64,000 nucleotides of DNA, taken from contig CM073527.1 in the NCBI GenBank assembly GCA_037074615.1, positions 28,396,848-28,460,847 on the forward strand. The letters are read 5' to 3'. Below the pieces are notes generated by a model. The model had not been told where the DNA came from and searched no databases. It saw only the letters and a program-made list of their open reading frames with translations. Position 1 is the first letter of the stretch; each line of letters starts with the position of its first letter. Positions 62,501 through 64,000 of this stretch are shown here, in pieces. Made by a program: the position numbers and the translations under genes. Origin of the DNA: Leucaena leucocephala (lineage: Eukaryota; Streptophyta; Magnoliopsida; Fabales; Fabaceae).

Positions 62501-63467
62501 GACCTTATCCACAGTCATGTTCTCCAAATAATAGCATTGCTTGCCCTGGAACAACCGGTAAGCCTTGACGGAGAAGATATTCGAATTGAAAAGGTACGCA
62601 CATTACTTTCACACTCAAAACCCTGAAGCATTTAATGGTATTGGTAACGAGGTACTTTGCAGGTCAAGGTTTTGAAATCTATTCGCAAATTAGAGCCCAA
62701 AGATGTCATCCTTGGACAGTATAGAGCTAGTAGCGAAAACCGTTTCGATGTATCCTTAAACCGTCTGACACCTACATATTTCGATGCTGCATTTTACAGT
62801 GACAATGCACGATGGAATGGTGTGCCGTTTTTGGTCAAAACGGGCTTGGGACTCATCAAACACCCAGTAAATATCATTACTTTCTTGCGTTGAATATTAT
62901 ACTTAATAGAAATATTATTGATTTCGGTTGGAAATTATAACGCAGAATGGAGATACGAATCAAGTTTCGTCATGTTCCGGGAAATATTTACCACGAGAGC
63001 GTGGGGCATAACACTGAGCGTGCCACAAATGAACTAATTCTTCGTGATGTGCCAGATGAAGCAATCCTGATTAGAGTAAACAACAAGATTCCTGGGTTGG
63101 GGCTGAAACTGGACTCTTCCGAATTGAATTTATTTTACAAGGACAAGTAAGAACCTGTCAAATGTTGCCTAGTAATGTTTGCATCCCGTTCGATTGTTAT
63201 TAATTCATAGGTAAATGTTGTGACAGGTATAGATCAATGGAGGTGCCCGACAGATGCGAGCATCTTCTGCTAGATGTAATTGATGGGGATAACCACGTAT
63301 TTATGAGAAGCGATGAGGTAGAAGCGTCGTGGAACAATCTGAGTAAGATTCTGAATGAGATAGGCAAACAAAATATGTCAGTGGAGTTGTACGAGGTGGG
63401 TGGTCGTGGTCCAGTTGGAGGGTACTACCTGTGGGCAAACCACGGTGTGCCATGGCCAGAGGAATAG
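59544..63467 (+). pseudogene. G6PD4: Pseudogene of plastid G6PD4-like glucose-6-phosphate dehydrogenase
   Basis: Exon blocks follow the plant G6PD4 type (GATGELARGKIFPALFALYY at about 60480, instead of the GASGDLA of active enzymes). Others include IFYLSVPQEALLNVA, VIIEKPFGFDALSSHRLTQ, RNLIENLTVLRFSYLVFEPL, YGIIRDLIHSHVLQ, SLDGEDIR, FRHVPGNIY, ELILRDVPDEAI and a C-terminal DVIDGDNHVFMRSDEVEASW...HGVPWPEE. Lesions seen: TAG at 59969 where Trp is expected (RVLKL*IL); two extra bases near 60542 in YYSGFLPE; one base lost near 60941 in SRRNITD; TAG at 61615 for Tyr (SRTH*INGGY); and a frame change near 62472 before YFGNYG. The exon ending KHP at about 62868 also does not match the phase of the next. 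Introns are kept, so it is a dead duplicate. A Stowaway MITE lies in one intron. G6PD4 itself is thought to be catalytically inactive. Confidence 0.92.
61296..61535. mobile_element. Stowaway (Tc1/mariner-type) MITE
   Basis: A 236-bp element (61298-61533) flanked by TA on both sides. The left end is CTCCCTCTTGTCCTAATTAT; the right end on the minus strand is CTACCTCCAGTCCTAATTAT. The inverted match continues through AAGAGCCAGT and AATAGAT-TAG-AAGCCAAATAAATCA, over 70 bases per side. The CTCCCTC start and TA duplication are the Stowaway signature. It sits in a pseudogene intron about 35 bases before an exon-like block. Confidence 0.88.
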
Positions 63468-64000
63468 CATGTTTCCTCCCTTCCAATACCAAAGCCCTCC
63501 TCAGTCCTTTCTCTGTCTCAAGTTGTATAACTAAAACCATAGCAAATAAAAGGACTATTCACTAGCAAGGCTCTGTGACTTCGGGAGTTAAAACTTCTAA
63601 ATAATCTGAGTCGACTATAGATAAACTCTTGATACTCATTTAACTACCTCTCTAACTAATTTATACGAAACAATAAATACAGTTAAAAAATATTAAATTT
63701 GTTATAAAATTTTAAGAGATTTACAATATTGCATTCATTAACTACAATAAATATAGGCATGTTTGGAAAGAAAGTATTTAATATATCTTAAAACTAGCAA
63801 GTGCTTTATAAAAATGATTAAACCTTTTTTTAGCTAATACTTTATAACGAGTACCAGATGTTATAGTTTATTTTTTCAATGGGTTCTTTGACTTAGTAGT
63901 TACAAGTTTTAAATCTTTGATATCTTGGAATGCATCAATATATCAATGTGTGTGTGTGTGTGTGTATATAGCATCTTTTAACACTTTCTTCCCGCTTTGT
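63468..64000. other. Downstream flank of the G6PD4 pseudogene
   Basis: AT-rich; no gene. From about 63756 it carries GGCATGTTTGGAAAGAAAGT, very like the terminal repeat of the MITE at 22261-22506, so another copy may start here and run past or close to the window edge. A (TG)n repeat lies at about 63947-63964. Confidence 0.5.

Overview
This window looks like nuclear DNA of a flowering plant, most likely a eudicot. Genes are split by short GT-AG introns, spacers are strongly AT-rich and hold small non-autonomous DNA transposons, and the families are plant ones: pectin acetylesterase, R2R3-MYB, an X8/GPI wall protein, NEAP, and the plant-type separate ATP-citrate lyase A subunit. I cannot name the species.

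Layout. 0-2 kb: 3' part of a pectin acetylesterase gene (+). 4.5-5.9 kb: an R2R3-MYB gene of the MYB61/MYB86 type (-). 6-13 kb: spacer with a hAT-like element at 11.44-12.23 kb. 13.3 kb: a small RCI2/PMP3 membrane protein gene (+). 15-20 kb: three paralogous intronless genes for a small plant protein of unknown function; two, in inverted orientation, are almost identical from about the transcription start to the stop codon. 24.6-26.6 kb: a decayed G-patch/C2H2 gene. 28.6-30 kb: intact intronless L-cysteine desulfhydrase gene. 33.3-36 kb: a decayed NEAP gene. 36.9-38.2 kb: X8-domain GPI-anchored protein (-). 40.2 kb: small secreted wall-type protein (-). 41.2 kb: a tRNA gene. 42.4-45.7 kb: ATP-citrate lyase subunit A, 12 coding exons (-). 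47.5-49.8 kb: AT-rich repeats including an inverted pair. 50.8-54 kb: GSK3/shaggy-like kinase, 12 coding exons (+). 55-56.4 kb: pyroglutamyl peptidase I (-). 59.5-63.5 kb: a heavily damaged G6PD4-like gene with a Stowaway-type MITE in one intron.

The genes are mostly independent housekeeping or regulatory loci, not an operon-like system. Several relate to the cell wall (pectin acetylesterase, MYB61-type regulator, X8/callose-binding type, small wall protein), but I see no evidence of co-regulation. The clearest unusual pattern is that three multi-exon genes keep their intron structure yet carry several independent frameshifts or stop codons, beside fully intact neighbours. This is what loss of redundant duplicates after genome or segmental duplication would look like. 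I found no convincing novel system; the best leads are the inverted near-identical gene pair (possible gene conversion) and the pseudogene trio.
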